From positions 1 to 64,000 of the forward strand of contig NZ_SWJE01000025.1 in assembly GCF_005144415.1 (NCBI RefSeq): a stretch of 64,000 nt of DNA. Reading direction: 5' to 3'. How positions within the stretch are numbered: the stretch's first letter is position 1; each line of letters opens with the position of its first letter. The notes under the pieces were generated by a model. It was not told the origin of the DNA. It worked only from the letters and a program-made list of their open reading frames with translations, and ran no database searches. Shown piece by piece: positions 63,240-64,000 of this stretch. The stretch comes from Trinickia terrae. GTDB taxonomy: Bacteria > Pseudomonadota > Gammaproteobacteria > Burkholderiales > Burkholderiaceae. The position numbers were made by a program, and so were the translations under genes.

Positions 63240-64000
63240 TCACGCCCCCTGATTCAAATCGATCAGCACGCTCTTGAACCGCAGGTTCGCCTCGAACGCG
63301 TGACGCCCCAGGTCCTTGCCCAAGCCTGAGTGCTTAAACCCGCCCGTCGGGATGACGAAATCCGACGTGCGTCCATAGCGGTTGATCCAGACCGTCCCCG
63401 CCTCGATGCTGCGCATCGCGCGCAGCGCGCGGCTCAAATCCGACGTATGGACGCCGGCCGCCAGCCCGTACTTTTCGTGGCTTGCGAGCGCGAGCGCTTC
63501 GTCTTCATCGTCGAACGTCTGCACCGTCAGCACCGGCCCGAACACCTCCTCGCGCACCGCCTCCGAATCCGCCGTCACGCCGGTCAGGATCGTCGGCGCG
63601 TAGAACGCGCCCTCGCCCGCCACCGCGATCCGAGCGCCGCCCGTCGCGACCTGCGCGCCCTGCGCCACGGTGCGCGCGACGATGCCGCCGATCCGCTGAG
63701 CCTGCACGGCCGAGATGATCGGCGGGAGTGTCGTGCCCGGCGCCCACGTGTGGCCCGCCTTGAGCGCCTTGAACGCGGTCTCGATGCCGTCGACGAGCCG
63801 CGCCGCCGCCGCGCGCTCGACGATCAGCCGCGAGCCCGCCACGCACACCTGCCCCGCGTTGCCCGTGATGGCGCCCGCGATGCGGCGCGCGACGAGGTCG
63901 AGATCGGGCGCGTCGGCGAACACGACCTGCGGGCTCTTGCCGCCCAGCTCGAGCGTGACGGGCTTGGTGCCGGTCTCGGCGCAGGCGCTCATGATCGCCG
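63240..64000 (-). CDS. Aldehyde dehydrogenase, C-terminal part (cut by window edge)
   Basis: The last 253 codons of an NAD(P)-dependent aldehyde dehydrogenase; the frame stays open to base 64000 and beyond. The general-base Glu lies in VTLELGGKSPQ, the catalytic Cys in GNAGQVCVAGSR, the family EEVFGPVLTV block and the C-terminal GTVWINRYG and GGFKHSGLGKDLG are all intact. With amine oxidases downstream, a role like PuuC (oxidising an amino-aldehyde to the acid) is plausible. The gap to the HAD gene is 215 bp and holds nothing I recognise. Confidence 0.93.
   Translation of the reverse strand, partial: AIMSACAETGTKPVTLELGGKSPQVVFADAPDLDLVARRIAGAITGNAGQVCVAGSRLIVERAAAARLVDGIETAFKALKAGHTWAPGTTLPPIISAVQAQRIGGIVARTVAQGAQVATGGARIAVAGEGAFYAPTILTGVTADSEAVREEVFGPVLTVQTFDDEDEALALASHEKYGLAAGVHTSDLSRALRAMRSIEAGTVWINRYGRTSDFVIPTGGFKHSGLGKDLGRHAFEANLRFKSVLIDLNQGA

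Noticed and set aside
1-64000. tRNA/rRNA genes, CRISPR arrays, transposases or prophage
   Set aside because: No T-loop-like GGTTCGAATCC pattern, no regularly spaced direct repeats and no integrase or transposase motifs were seen on either strand.

Overview
This window is high-GC, densely packed bacterial DNA. Its gene order matches a chromosome of the Burkholderiaceae (Burkholderia/Paraburkholderia/Trinickia type). The evidence is the paaABCDE–DUF1835–TetR run, an fused indolepyruvate ferredoxin oxidoreductase, a DUF2844/DUF3443 pair, type-2 ArgC, malic enzyme with a phosphotransacetylase tail, and codons strongly biased to G/C in third position. I saw no rRNA, tRNA, CRISPR array, transposase or prophage gene, so most of the window looks like resident chromosome.

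Layout. 0.3–3.2 kb: a secreted SGNH hydrolase, then a three-gene envelope cassette (lipoprotein, secreted protein, small lytic transglycosylase). 3.2–4.7 kb: zwf. 4.9–17.4 kb: an aromatic-catabolism block. It holds paaABCDE behind a perfect 16-bp palindromic operator, the probable TetR repressor PaaR, an Lrp-type regulator divergent from hppD, and an arylpyruvate (indolepyruvate) oxidoreductase. Together these could take aromatic amino acids through arylpyruvates to arylacetyl-CoA and onward. 17.6–21.2 kb: a large trimeric autotransporter adhesin. 21.6–28 kb: maeB, pyrE, an RcsB-like regulator, a PEBP protein and argC. 28.4–36 kb: an orphan receiver, DUF2844/DUF3443, a LysE exporter, a β-hydroxyacid dehydrogenase, a Mut7-C protein and an IlvD/Edd dehydratase.

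36.2–38.8 kb is the most interesting stretch. An NRAMP-family transporter with altered metal-site motifs is preceded by an apparent leader of about 800 nt. The leader has a good sigma-70 promoter, a 23-codon upstream ORF beginning MPDPEP, a C-rich/G-poor segment and a 49-codon ORF with a strong Shine–Dalgarno site. This arrangement resembles the Mg2+-sensing leader-peptide systems of enterobacterial mgtA/mgtC/corA. No sequence homology is claimed, and the idea is testable.

38.8–47.9 kb: class I aldolase, an RcsC-like hybrid kinase with its own Hpt domain next to an RcsB-like regulator, DoxX, a YgiW-type OB-fold protein, a DMT exporter and an AraC regulator. 48–64 kb: a catabolic region for amines or amino-acid-like compounds. 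It has a PotABCD-type ABC importer split over two convergent units, a GMC oxidoreductase, two HAD/PuuB-like oxidase pairs, an HcnABC/opine-oxidase-like three-subunit dehydrogenase, an aldehyde dehydrogenase cut by the window edge, and LysR and AraC regulators.

Non-coding structure: several clear intrinsic terminators, a dispersed palindromic repeat family (three copies), a perfect 25-bp inverted repeat after paaE, and an element of about 580 bp made of two long inverted arms between the LysR and small AraC genes.
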